Positions 9,385-20,539 of a DNA stretch of 64,000 bases are shown here, one piece after another. The notes below the pieces were generated by a model. It was not told the DNA's origin, did no database searches, and saw only the letters and a list, made by a program, of their open reading frames with translations. Position 1 is the first letter of the stretch, and each line of letters opens with the position of its first letter. The translations under genes were made by a program, and so were the position numbers. Origin of the DNA: Trichomonas vaginalis G3 (Eukaryota > Parabasalia > Trichomonadida > Trichomonadidae); the NCBI RefSeq assembly GCF_026262505.1, contig NC_067203.1, positions 7,626,001 to 7,690,000 of the forward strand, given 5' to 3'.

Positions 9385-11519
9385 TCAAATATCAAATTGA
9401 TCATCATTCAACTTGATGAAGAAGCGGCATGCTACATATTCTTCTTTGCATGATTCGTTCATTGAATTTCTTGTCTTTCGCAATTCAGATATTACACGTT
9501 CTACATCTGCTTCACTGCACGAAAGTGACATCATCCTTTTTCCAATTGGTCTTATTGCTTTTAGTTGCTTTATGCCATTCATGTACCAAAACTTGCCATC
9601 ATTTTGAGCAAGATGATGACCATTTATAAGATGGGAATCATCTTGCTCTATGAAGAAATCGTAAGCATCACTCAATTCCTTGGCTCTATCGTCTTTATTG
9701 ATCGTTGGATCAACTGTTGATTCGGCAATTGCTCTTTGTCTGAGGATTGTTATCATGAATGTGTATAGATCTTTTATCTCTTCATCTACAACATCCCAGA
9801 CCAAGGAATTCCTCGAACCATCGGCATTTGTTTCGGCTGCATGATCGTCGTTAAGCATTTGTTCCTCTTCTGCTTGCTGGATCTCTTCATCATGCTCGGC
9901 TACCTCGTCAACACGTTCTGTTCGTTCTTCTTCAAGGATTTCGCCGAGTTTCTCAAATGTGATCTCGCGATTGATGATCCTCAGGGAAGGAATCGTTGGG
10001 ACTTGCACATCTTTCAACTGCATTATAGGTGGATAGCTTGTCTTTCCTCCAAAACCCTTCTTGTCTCTGATGATCTTCCTTGCTAACGGTGTAAAGCCGA
10101 AAGCAAACCGAAGCAAATCAATTCTACCATATTCTTTCATATCATTTTTGAATATTGTAGTGATTGATCGGAGAATCTCTTCACCATCTGGCGTTAATCT
10201 TCCTGCCATTTCATCCAACATCCCTTGGCACTGTTGTATCATCAGGAATGCATAAGCACCCATGGACTTGTTGGATTCCAGCCATAATTGAAGTTGCTTT
10301 AATGGCTTGAATATCATTAAAGCATCTTTAAAGAGTGGAGGAATTCCATCACGTGTCCATTGTAACTGTTCACGTGTAGCTCTGGAAAGGGATAGTGGAA
10401 GATCTCCACTTCTTAAAGCAGTATTAATTGTTTCCAGATTATCAAAGATGAAAAACAGAGTATCATATATGTAGAGCCAGCGAGTTTCCGGGATTGATGG
10501 AACCCTGATCTTGTATCTCGCTCTCATATCGTGATTCTTAAAGATAATGATAATCTGGTGAACTCTATTCATCAGTTCATTCAACAATGGACATTGCTTA
10601 CGTGCGTGGACAATAGCATTGTTCAAGACGTGGTTAAGGCAACGAATGTACACGGTTTGTAAGCCAGGGAAAAGGGCTCCTTCTGGCCTCCAGTGGCAGA
10701 GTCCTTTAACCTGGGCTGGCAAACCATCTCCGACTACTCCAGCTACGTGGTTTTTATTAACCTTAAGAGAATCAAACCACGTATGGTAGTCCTCGTATGT
10801 CCAATTAGTCGAAATTGTTGTGTCGAAGAATTGGTGGCGATCTGTTTTGCCTGGATTGCACACACAAGAGAATAGACCATGACGGCTGCCGTGTGTTCCG
10901 CAGTCCAGGGAAATTGAGAAGATGCGGAATTCCTCGCAGAACTTTAGGCCCCGAGAGGAGTCTGTTTTGCCTAAAGTAATCAATGCCTCTCTGACACCGC
11001 GCCGTGTGAACTCAATGTCTGGGATTGTAAAGTTGATGCCCTGTTCGCGATTGACTTTATTTTTAAGCCATTTGGCGAAGCTCTCTAGGAAGCTTTTAAA
11101 TGCTGGCTTCATTGTGGCATAAAGGCTTATATCTAGGCTCGCAATAAGCCTGGCAATGATCTCTTCTAACGAAGGATCATTACCAGAGCCAACTGCTTGC
11201 TGAGTATTCTCAACTTGGTGCTCAGCAGGAACGTAGTTGGGCATTGGGAGTAAAAATTTGCACTTATGATCTTTAAAATCATTTTTCCTGCTTTTTTTAA
11301 TGCATCGCACGAACTGCCCTTGAACTAATGTTTCACTACATTCGGCACAGTATGTAAAGAGCCTTCCTTTGTCTGATTGATTAGGCTCATTCTCATAATA
11401 GCCGATCGTAGTGAAACATTTTTTCCACACTTTGTTTCCAATGTTTCAGGAGTTGGTGGATATTTCGTCTTCTTAAATGGAATCCACTCATCATATACAT
11501 GAGGATCCCATGCAGTCAT
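9385..11519 (-). pseudogene. hAT-family transposase, one frameshift near the N-terminus
   Basis: The 681-residue main frame (9385-11430) shows a Cys-pair zinc region near its start (YCAECS and a later Cys/His), a central segment with GDGLPAQ and CLNHVLNNA, an acidic insertion (~500-545), and a C-terminal hAT dimerisation block with SCSEADVERVISELRKTRN. In the +1 frame 11325-11519 encodes a plausible first ~30 residues (MTAWDPHVYDEW...), joining the main frame in an A-rich run at about 11418-11436. A single-base shift there appears to break an otherwise whole gene. Short hAT inverted ends and an 8-bp duplication were not found. The downstream palindrome at 9116-9203 may belong to the same element. 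The bases 11520-11729 upstream hold only a small hairpin (TCACGGGTT pairing with AACCCGTGA). Confidence 0.75.
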
Positions 11520-11729
11520 AATAAAAATAAAGCTTTTTGAATATATTCAATTTTTAAATGATATTTTCACGGGTTAAATATAAAATAAAGAATAAGATGT
11601 AAATTATTAAAATATTTAATTTTAAATTTTGAACCCGTGATAAATATTTTTTTGCATTGTTATTAATAATGAAAAATAAAGCTTATTTCAATGAAAATTG
11701 TTCTGCAAATTTATTTCACTTTTGACCTC

Positions 11730-13110
11730 ACTTTTTCCGTAATTCAATTTTTTACTTTTAATATTTTAGATCTTCAATATATCATTTGAAAAATTAACCA
11801 TATAAAAAAATCAAGTTATCAATTCACTTTTTCCGTAATTCAAAAATCAAAAATATAAATAATATATCTTTTTATCAAATATTATTATTATATTGTTGTA
11901 AACAGAAATTCATCAAAAGTGACACCTCAGAAAAGCTAAAATATTGAATTTTTGGAACTTTTGATAGAGCACGTTTTTAAATATTAATTAAAGTAAATGT
12001 ATATTTTGTAAAGATTCTTTTTAATAAAAAAATAAAATTTTGAAGAAGAACACAAAATCTTCTGAAAAATAATATCACATAAACTCATATTATTTTCTAA
12101 TATATAACTATTTTATATAAAAATCAAATTCAATGATCTTAAAAGCGAAGGATAAACCTCAAAATTTACGAATATAATGAGTGGGAATATAATGCTTATC
12201 TATCATAAAACCATATGAAATATCAATTTTTGCTTTACGCCTAATTTTTGACGACAATTAGCAAAAAATGTTAAATGTTAACACTCAGTCCATTTGAATA
12301 TGAAAAATAAAATTGACTTTGATTAAATGTTTTTATTTATCATGCAATTCTTCTTGCTAATTGTCGTCAAAAATTAGGCGTAAAGCAAAAATTGATATTT
12401 CATATGGTTTTATGATAGATAAGCATTATATTCCCACTCATTATATTCGTAAATTTTGAGGTTTATCCTTCGCTTTTAAGATCATTGAATTTGATTTTTA
12501 TATAAAATAGTTATATATTAGAAAATAATATGAGTTTATGTGATATTATTTTTCAGAAGATTTCATTCTATATGCCTATGAAAAGTACTCTCAAAACTAA
12601 CTTTTTCCTAATTATAATTAAATCTAGAATATTGTATTATGCTTAGTATTATTTCATTTTTCTCATTCAATTTAGAATTTACAAATGTCAAAAAATTGAG
12701 AGCTGTCACTTTTGATGAAATTCTGTTTACAACAATATTCTATGAAAAATGAGGTCCGGAAATTTTGCGGATTCCCGTAACTCAATTTTACGGAAAAAGT
12801 GCAGTAAACTATTCAAAATACGGAAAAATTGGTGTAAACTAATGATTTTACGGTAAAATCACGGAAAGTCCCGGAAGAATATATGTGCCTATATGAAATT
12901 ATACAAAAATGAATCAAACGCATTTTAAAAGATTGTTCTTGTATTATAAATGCTATTCGCAGATTTATTAGTTGAAGAAAATTACCAAATTTTTGCCGAT
13001 TTACAAAAAATGATTTACAAAGCATATTTTTATAAGGCTTAAAAAATCTTTAAAATGTGACCGGTGACGGAAATCCATGGTAACCAACCGCGGTTCCCGT
13101 TTGGAATGCC
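11730..13110 (+). repeat. Dispersed repeat R, copy 1, split by a foldback element
   Basis: Without the 841-bp insertion at 11894-12734, this is about 540 bp and matches 20540-21095 in direct orientation. Both copies contain several short CACTTTTTCCGTAATTC or inverted TTTACGGAAAAAGTG strings, and both end in ACCGCGGTTCCCGTT followed by an ATGCCATA-like sequence. It has no coding capacity. It is probably a non-autonomous element, but its ends and target duplication were not resolved. Confidence 0.65.
11894..12734. mobile_element. Ginger-like foldback element, copy 1 (841 bp)
   Basis: It starts TGTTGTAAACAGAAATTC and ends with the inverse, flanked by the direct 4-bp duplication ATAT (11890-11893 and 12735-12738). 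Most of the element is one long inverted repeat. The arms meet near 12290-12360 and share strings such as TTTACGCCTAATTTTTGACG. The uninterrupted R copy at 20540-21095 confirms insertion. No coding capacity. A 4-bp duplication with TGT...ACA ends, plus the integrase fragment in copy 2, fits Ginger-type transposons. Confidence 0.8.
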
Positions 13111-14735
13111 ATAGACACATGTATTGATATTACTATTTTTGTATATTTTGAGAGAAAATCCCTAAAAAGTGAGAAAATCTGAGACGGTTTGAGAAAATAT
13201 ATAAACTATTGAAAATTTGAATTAAACTTCTAATTTGGAAAAAAGAAATTTGGAAAGAAGAAAATTCAAAAATCGAGATTTAGACTCAGTATCAAATGGA
13301 GAACAAAATGTTTCTTCATATGAAGGAAAAAAATTTTCTTGAGAAGAAATAGAGTTTTTAAAATTTTATTGTATGTAATAAAATAAACAAATATTAAAAT
13401 TATTTTTTGATAACAAGAAAATTCCCAACAGAAAATATTTGAGACAAAGAAAAAAAGAAAATCGAAAAATATTACTCTCCTTTACATTTCTTGAGATTTT
13501 CAATTTATTTTTATAAAATTGACAATTTTATACGTTTAGATGAAAATAAGTGATTTTGCTTGAAATAAAAAATATTGTTTGTTTACAGCTATCAAATAGA
13601 TTTTTGCTATTTTGATTAAAATTTGTTAATCAAATTAATAATTTTTTTTTAAATATCTTAAATATCTGGATCACTCACTGATACGATGAATTAAACGATA
13701 AAAATAATACAAACTCAACTAAGTTTCCTGTCTTTCAACCAAAAAATATTATGCAATTTAAATTAAATTGTTTATTCAAATATAAAACAAAGATGAAATA
13801 ATTACAGTTATCATAAACTTTATGAATAACTCTGTAATTGGTTCAGATTTTCGTAAAAATATTTTTATTAAAATCGATAAGAATATGTTTACCTACTATC
13901 ATCACATATCTATAAACAAGAGTAGAGTGATTTTTATCATCGAAACTTTTTAAAAGCTGCAAGCTGGAAGTAAAAATCTTTTTTTTTTTTCTGAGTTAGT
14001 TGTAGAACTATTGATTCCCGAGTTATCATTGTGATGTAGAAGGATGTCAATGTACTGACTGAAGGATATGAAGTGAATTGAATTTCATTGAATTTCAATT
14101 TGATCAAATTTGTTGAAATTATATGAATGTGTCAACATCTGTATCACTCTCCTTCACTTCTTCCCTATTTTTTCGAGAACGAAGCTAGCTCAGCTTTCGC
14201 TGAGCGAATTGACACTTTTGATGCCCTAAACGTACATACTCTCAAATTTATCGAAAAAAATAATACTACCTAAACTCGTATATTCTTATTTTAAATATGA
14301 TATTATCCTTAGATTCCACACTAGAATATATTTAAATCAACTTTTAAAAAAGTTCGAATCCTGCGCGTCTCACTTTTTAAATTTTCCAAATGGAAAATTA
14401 TATTCTCCTAAAACGAAAACAATTTTCCGAATTGACATCCTTATATATTTAGAACCATCATGTTAAATATATCTATTAATGACTAATATTGCCAAAGGAG
14501 AAGGGAAAATTTTATAAAATTTTATCATATTAAGGTATAAAACTATTATTTCCTATATATTTATGAATCAAATAGTAAGATAATCACTCTTTGTTAGACT
14601 AAATTAAATGAAAAAAGTCTAAATTGTATGATCGTCTAAACTCAGTATAACCTATACCAAAGCTTATTAATGGCTTATGCAAATATACAGCTGATGTTAG
14701 CTTAGTTTTTGACCAAAATACAAAAAAAAATTATG
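13111..14735. other. Gene-free AT-rich stretch
   Basis: No supported ORF. It contains A/T tracts, a self-complementary AATTGAATTTCATTGAATTTCAATT-like zone near 14080-14100 (given here only as a description), and the GC hairpin at 14188-14205. Nothing else recognised. Confidence 0.5.
14188..14205. other. GC hairpin GCTCAGC-TTTC-GCTGAGC
   Basis: A perfect 7-bp stem with a 4-base loop. A related hairpin at 20324-20341 (GCTCGGC-ATTC-GCCGAGC) differs by one fully compensated base pair, suggesting that pairing is maintained. Confidence 0.65.
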
Positions 14736-15460
14736 ACAGTATACGGAAAAAGTGGGTCTTAAAATCATTTTGGGTCTTATTTTTAACCGCAAAATTCCCA
14801 CAATTTTGAACACTTTGGCAAAAAAACTTGCAAAAACATAGCGTCTATATACTATGTATATTAAGATTTTGCAAAGTGTCAAAAAATAAAAATTTTTTTG
14901 AAAAAATTTTAGGGAGTTCGAAAAAAGTAATGATTGTAAGATATGAGAAGTATTTACGCTTGAAGTCGGAGCGGATATGAAAAGAATTTGTAGAGGCGCA
15001 TATCTTGGTATGCAAAATTGAGATACTGTGTTGAAATGTACAAAATTCAAAATCTGACAGAAGTCTCTCTGACCATATTAGACTCGTATTCTTTCTCTGT
15101 TGTATGAGGTTTAATGAAAATGCTCGTTAATAGATACACATCTATTTAAAAATGATATCCGTTATTAAATCATATGCTCTGTGGACGCAGAAACTTGTGT
15201 TTTCGACTTTGTAAGTTGGTAATGAGCGATGCGAATGGGTCAGTTTGGTTAGTAAAGTCATCTAAGAAAAAATCGTTAATTGAACAATATGTAATAATTT
15301 TTGAAAATGAAGTCAACAGTATATTGAAATGTGCAGTATTAAGCTACTCTTTGACCTTGTAAGTTTTGATCAATTATGTAGCTGAAGGTATATTTGCAGG
15401 TAAGCAAGTTTGGGGAAAAATCTTATAGCTAAAAATAAAAAATGTATGAAATAATTATTT

Positions 15461-15524
15461 GGTTCATTTGCTAACGTGCTATGTTTTTGGGGTCGGAAAA
15501 CCCAGGTTCGAATCCGAATACATC
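15461..15524 (+). other. tRNA-like relic with T-run
   Basis: It contains a B-box-like GGTTCGAATCC and is followed by TTTTTTCTTTTTT, as at Pol III genes. The acceptor and D arms do not fold into a credible cloverleaf. It shares the string TTTTTGGGGT and the GTTCGAAT box with the inverted relic at 16658-16734. Probably a decayed tRNA-derived (SINE-like) sequence. Confidence 0.35.
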
Positions 15525-16657
15525 TTATTTTTTCTTTTTTCATTATATCAATAAATTGTATTATACCCAAGAATTATTTTAATAAGAATCAATTTGGAAT
15601 TTGAACCATGAATAATATATTTCGTATTTAAATACTCATATTTTTGTAAAATAATCTTTTCGGTTATATTACAATCAAATTACAAAACAGTTATAAGATT
15701 TTTTAATCCTAAATTCAAAATATATGAACTTTGATCTTTAAATTTTAAACAATTTTGAGAAAGAAATATTGTTAATCGCTTAATATTCTTATGTATATAA
15801 GTTGATTATGCAGCTGTGTGTCAAAATCCAATTTTTAATACCAATCTCATTTATTCTTCAAATTATTTTTATTATTATAATCATGAGATCTGGTATTATA
15901 TGAATAACATCACATTTCAACATAAACGTGAATAAATTTCAAAATTGCAAAACAATCACCTCAATTTCTCTATTTATTCATATTAACTTATTTTCGATAT
16001 ACCCATTTAATTAGTTTCATGTATGTTAGCATGTGACAATAGATATTTGAAGCTTAAATGATGGATTGCCGAAGAAATTAACAAAAAATTCTTATATTTT
16101 TGATTTATGATCATACAAACATAATGACTTACAACAAATATCATTATAATACATAATTACCATAGTTGGATCTCAAATTAAAAATATTATTATACTTGGA
16201 TATTATTCTCAATAATTTTCAATTTTGCTTTATATGAGATTCAAACAGACCATTAGATACATGTTATAGCCAATCAATATTTTCATAGGAATAAAAATTT
16301 TTTAGAATATTGTTTTATGTTTTTTATAATTGACAGTCTATTTGTATCTACCTATCTTAAAATACATTTTATGTTTGTAATCGCTCTTCCACCTATAACA
16401 ATTTAGAACAATTCTGAATATTTAAATGTTTTGATATGGATAATTCAGTTATACCAAGATTGACTAAGTCTCTTGGTATGAATAGTGAACTTGAGAACAT
16501 TCACTTGATTTATATTAATAAATTTGTGTCAAATTCAAATAATTGTTATTAGTAATCTTAATTTATTCAATATATATGACTAAAAACAGTTTACTTGTTT
16601 CTTACTAATAGAAATCTTCTATTTATTTTTCAAGTATAAAAAAAAAGAAAAAAGAAA

Positions 16658-16734
16658 CGCGTGGCACTTAATTCGAACTCGGAACCCCAAAAATAAAGCC
16701 AATCCGGCAGTTTTAACCGTTAGACTACACCTCA
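16658..16734 (-). other. tRNA-like relic, opposite strand
   Basis: Read on the minus strand it gives GGTGTAGTCTAACGGTTAAA, an A-box-like segment, and later GAGTTCGAATTA, a B-box-like segment, then a run of T residues. The stems are poor, so a working tRNA is unlikely. Confidence 0.35.
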
Positions 16735-17119
16735 ATTTCATACAAAGTAAATTTCACAGATATTTATGCGGCCCACCCTGTCAAAAAAATAAGACCAAAA
16801 GTGAACTTAAGACTCAAATTTTCCGTATACTGTGAGTACAATATGATCAAATTTTTATAAAAGCAGCCGAAAACAGCATTCAATTGGAATGGTATTATCA
16901 ATGATAATCATTCAAGACACTTTTATCAAAAAATTTACATAAATCTTTTTCAAAACAGAGTATTTTTGCAAAAATTTCATCGAAAAGATAGCTTTGTCTA
17001 ATAAAAATGATATGGTACGGAAAATCTATTGAAAATAATCTGAGGAATTTGAAATTCATTAAAAAGTCTTGAAAAAAGTGAATGCATTCATGAATGTCCC
17101 ATATCCATTTTATCCTAGT

Positions 17120-17388
17120 TGTTTCATAATTCCATATTGCCGATTCCTATTCTAGTTTTTGGTGCTTTTCTATGATAACCAAATTGATTTGGTTATCATA
17201 GAAAAGAGACCATTATAATGCTTAAAATTAATTATGTTTAGGGCCGGTTTATTGGGATAAGGAAGTTTATAATACGTGAACACTTGTTTCCTCATCGAAA
17301 AGTCATAACGCATAAAGTCGATGTTTCCTTAGTACAAAAAGTGACATATGACGCTTAACTCTTTATTCCAGATAATGACCATATTTAT
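17120..17388. repeat. Right arm of element E, with palindrome and empty TTAA site
   Basis: Inverted match to 4501-4745 and 1472-1501. It includes the 42-bp palindrome at 17165-17206 and the uninterrupted target TTAA at 17355-17358 that the Kolobok occupies in the left arm. Confidence 0.75.
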
Positions 17389-17455
17389 GGGATTAAAAAG
17401 TTTAGGAAGCTTCTCCCCAATCAATCAAAAAAAGTGCTTGTCTCTAGTTTATAAA

Positions 17456-18124
17456 CTAGAAACCATCAAATTCTAAGTAAAAATGGTCATCTTCAAAAGT
17501 TGGTTCATAAGAATCAAAAGGATACACTTCATTTCCATCAGTGATTTGTACTTGTTCATCTGCTGGCTGTGGAGGTAAATCATAAATTGCTCCATCATTT
17601 GGATAATTAGTGGTAACAGGAGCATTTTGTTCAATATTTGCTTTTTGATCAGCTGTTGATTGTTTTTGAAGAACCGGCTTATTGCTTTCAAAGTGAAATA
17701 TCATGTTGCAGCAGTATTCAAGCATATTTGGTTGAAGTTTTTTGTATCTTTGGAAATGGTCATTTGTGCTGTTAAAGAATTGCTTTTTGAAATCAGAAAC
17801 GTTATTACCTTGATAGCTCAACCTTTGAAAATATAATTTTTCAAAGAATTCATCAGTATGGAAGTTATTATTTGTGATACGATAGTGATCATTGCAAGAT
17901 TTGGAAAATCTCTGGGCATCTTCACTGCTGAAGGTGGATTTGGAATCAATGAATGCTTTCAGGAATAGATAAATTGTTTGATTCGAATAAGTTTTTATGC
18001 AAAAAAGAACGAAATCAAAGATCTCTGGCAATTTTGACTTCTTTGCTTGTTTGCATTTGTTGGACTGATCCATTATCATTGAATCGAAGTTATATGCTAT
18101 GAGAGCTCTAATATTGTCATCCAT
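17456..18124 (-). CDS. Unrecognised acidic protein (222 aa)
   Basis: A complete ORF that I cannot assign. Residues 1-130 are predicted helical with many aromatic and charged residues (FDFVLFCIKTYSNQTIYLF, FHTDEFFEKLYF). Residues 150-222 are Pro/Asp/Glu-rich and probably disordered, ending FYLEFDGF. There is no signal peptide, membrane segment or catalytic motif. It lies between the right arm of element E and element D copy 2, so it may be a host gene or cargo of a nearby element. No clear Inr precedes the ATG, which weakens the case for expression. Confidence 0.55.
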   Translation of the reverse strand: MDDNIRALIAYNFDSMIMDQSNKCKQAKKSKLPEIFDFVLFCIKTYSNQTIYLFLKAFIDSKSTFSSEDAQRFSKSCNDHYRITNNNFHTDEFFEKLYFQRLSYQGNNVSDFKKQFFNSTNDHFQRYKKLQPNMLEYCCNMIFHFESNKPVLQKQSTADQKANIEQNAPVTTNYPNDGAIYDLPPQPADEQVQITDGNEVYPFDSYEPTFEDDHFYLEFDGF

Positions 18125-19171
18125 GATTTTAATAACGATAATTTTTTATTCAAAATTTTAAAATTGAATGAAATATTGTAAAATTTTTATCGTTATTGGT
18201 TTTGTTCTTCGCAAAAATCGAGAATCTATTAGTAAGGGTTTCGTTTTGCTAAAATTGTTACTTTTATAGCATATTTGTTTTTGGATGTTTTGCGAAACCA
18301 AAAAAAAAAAAAAAAACTATGATATACAATGTGTGTGTAAAGAAAATACTTTATTTACTAGTTAAAAAATCATTTGGTATTGATCAAGTTTTTTTTCTGG
18401 ATAAGATATTATATGGATAATTGGATAGAAAATACAATTATATAATCTTGTACCTGGTTTAATTAAGCTAATTGTCATCAGAAACTTGTAATTTTTATGA
18501 ATTTCAGATTTTCTTTTCATTACTGCTTTTCTTAATAGGTCAAGTTCTTATTTACGTTATAAAGTATGATATTTACAAATATCAAGTTATCATGTTTTTT
18601 GAGAAATTATGAGAAACAAACAAAAATGAAAAAGATAGGAATAGCAATGAATAGTGATGTGGGTATAGAAAATGTAAGAGATATGAATGCAAAGCAATCA
18701 GTATTTAGGACATTGACCATAGATTTCGAAAAAAAAAATGCTGCATATTGAGCGAAAACTATGATTATATTATAAGGCTGTCATTTAAAGCAGAATGAAA
18801 CTATTCCCTTTTCATTTTAATCAAATAAGATAGTAAAGATTTTTGAAGGCGCGGTTCAATTTTAACGACATTTTTTAACGCGATACGAGCGTAAGTCCAT
18901 AGAATGTGTTTTGAGGGAAACTATAAAAATCCAAAATAGAGGTAAGTGCGCCATTATTACCTGCGAAGTTACATGGAATAAATCGAAGAGTAAGTACAAG
19001 ATGATCTTGCATCTTTCCAAGTAAATGAAATTTATTAAAATTAAGATGATAATATTCATTTATAGTATGTGTATGATGTGTTTTCAAAATTTCTTCAAAT
19101 AAAATGCAATGATAATTTTTGAATAATTTTTTCTTGTGTATATTTCATTTTTTATTAGTGAAAATATCATT

Positions 19172-19310
19172 ACATTAGGGCTGTACAAAATCGAGAAAAA
19201 CATTGCCGTGCTGTAATATAGGGTCAAAAAAATCGCGCCTCGGCGGCTCCGCCGCCTCGGCACTATTAAGTGCGCATTATATTTAATATGTCCTTCTTTT
19301 TTTTTCTTTT
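19172..19310 (+). repeat. Dispersed repeat with a double GC hairpin, copy 2
   Basis: Homologous to 8263-8400. Hairpin one is GGCGGC-TCC-GCCGCC (19242-19256). Hairpin two is GCACT-ATTA-AGTGC (19260-19273), whereas copy 1 has GCATT/AATGC: a T-to-C change on one arm is matched by A-to-G on the other. A polypyrimidine tract follows. Confidence 0.6.
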
Positions 19311-19712
19311 TTCTTCTTCTTCTTTTCCTTTCCTTCTTCCTCTCCTTCCTCTTCTTTCCTTCTCCTTCTCTTTTTACAACAACGTCGAAGATCTTCGAAT
19401 TTGATTGTTGGAAAAGCATCTATTTCAGATAAAGGATGCCTTTCTCACAGTCAACATACGAGGGTCCTGGCTGAAACGTTCTCAAAAAGCCTGAGATGGT
19501 AATTCTCTGATCACTCATAGCTGGGCAGGTAGTCATTGCTGACAATACCTGTCTTTATGCATGCACGCTTTCATGTATATGGGTTTACACTATCAATTCG
19601 CAAAGTTGTTCCGAATTCTTCCAAAATGGAAGGACCCGAAACAACTTTGCTTGTTAACGATACAGACGCATTACTTTGCATTGATACTGTGCTGAGTTGT
19701 GTAGAAAGTTTG

Positions 19713-20133
19713 ATTAGAGTTGTTTTGTTCTGGTATCTCTCATCTTCTGATGAGAGAAATCAAAGCAACACAACTCTAATGAGTTTGTTTTCTCTCATTT
19801 GTATGTAGGTTTTTAGTTCGATTGGAGCTGCTTCATAATGAGATCTCTCATCAATTGATGAGGGAGATCATAACAAAGCAGCTCTAATGTATATGCTCGT
19901 ATTAACCGGGTTGTAATGCGTTGTAACGTCAGCTTGTAGTTCGTTTGGGGCCACTTCACATTGAGATGAGAAGAAATGATTAAAGGACTCTGAAAGGCTT
20001 TGGCCGTTGATGTTGTAATCGCATTACTTGGAACTAGCTGGATGCTAAGCTGTGTAGAATGTTCGATTAGAGCTGTTTTGATATGATTTTTCTCATCATA
20101 AGATTGGAGGAATCATAGCAAAACAACTCTAAT
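19713..20133. ncRNA. Array of three long covarying hairpins (candidate structured RNA)
   Basis: HP1 (19713-19780) pairs ATTAGAGTTGT with ACAACTCTAAT and TCTCTCATC with GATGAGAGA. HP2 (19821-19888) pairs ATTGGAGCTGCTT with AAGCAGCTCTAAT. HP3 (20066-20133) pairs ATTAGAGCTGTTTTG with CAAAACAACTCTAAT. Each is exactly 68 nt, with a 4-base or similarly small apical loop. Between HP1 and HP2, two pairs (positions 8 and 11 from the base) change T-A to C-G on both arms, and position 4 changes to a G-T wobble. HP3 has one mismatch. A weaker hairpin lies near 19948-20005 and another near 20170-20245. HP1 and HP3 lie in units repeated about 353 bp apart. Transcription is not shown; a small-RNA precursor or an element-encoded DNA structure are both possible. 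Confidence 0.5.
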
Positions 20134-20323
20134 TGGTTTACCATCATCTACTTGTATGTAGATGTTTGGGAAATTGTCTTGTTAATCGATTTTCGAGATG
20201 ACTTTCAAATGCGATAATCAAATGACAAACAAGTCTAAGATTTCTCGACAATACATCAAATCATGATGTTTGTAAGTGCGATGAGATTAGAGTTTTTGAA
20301 GGAATGACAAGAGAAGTAGGGAA

Positions 20324-20341
20324 GCTCGGCATTCGCCGAGC
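20324..20341. other. GC hairpin GCTCGGC-ATTC-GCCGAGC
   Basis: A perfect 7-bp stem with a 4-base loop, the covarying partner of the hairpin at 14188-14205. Confidence 0.65.
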
Positions 20342-20539
20342 AAATTAAAAATCAACGTATGGATTAAATTTTAAGAGGAATTCAATTTTAATTACGGGTT
20401 GTTCAAATATTGATTAATATAAATTTATTAATAAGAATAAACAATTTTTGTTTTTGAATTTATTCAATTTATAACTTTACATATAGTTTCAAAATTGTAC
20501 AACTATGATTATTTCAACAAAAATATCTTACTTTTTCAC

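Larger units (their letters stand above)
14736..16833. mobile_element. Non-autonomous TIR element F
   Basis: The left end ACAGTATACGGAAAA and the inverse of the right end (16823-16833 outward) match over about 55 bp, with further shared GTCTTA blocks. No transposase is present. It holds two tRNA-like stretches (15461-15524 +, 16658-16734 -) and is otherwise AT-rich. Several short ORFs overlap it, but none has recognisable content. No flanking duplication was identified, so the boundaries are approximate. The 286 bases after it (16834-17119) hold nothing recognised. Confidence 0.5.
1472..17388. mobile_element. Large inverted-repeat element (E) carrying many nested insertions
   Basis: The sequence 1472-1501 followed, after the Kolobok, by 4501-4745 is repeated in inverted orientation at 17120-17388. 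Each arm includes a 42-bp palindrome. Between the arms lie the transposase-deubiquitinase gene, a hAT transposase, a split repeat and another TIR element. The fusion transposase may be the element's own gene, since it is the first gene inside the left arm and shows no separate ends, but this is inference. The left outer boundary abuts element D copy 1, so no outer target duplication can be read and the true limits are uncertain. Confidence 0.5.

Noticed and set aside
11550-11635. TCACGGGTT/AACCCGTGA pair as the hAT terminal repeats
   Set aside because: Both arms lie on the same side of the transposase gene, so they form a local hairpin rather than element ends.
8096-14452. Inverted match AGGATGTCAATTYGGAA as TIRs of one element
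   Set aside because: Only about 17 bases match, with no consistent flanks or target duplication.
14697-15050. 117-codon ORF on the minus strand
   Set aside because: Phe/Tyr/Leu-rich translation of AT-rich DNA overlapping the end of element F; no start signal or known motif.
18862-19087. Two overlapping short ORFs repeated at 21527-21752
   Set aside because: They are within the 250-bp TIRs of the Mutator-like element, which explains their duplication.
19084-19419. Lys/Arg-rich ORF of 111 codons
   Set aside because: Its core is the translation of a polypyrimidine tract on the opposite strand.
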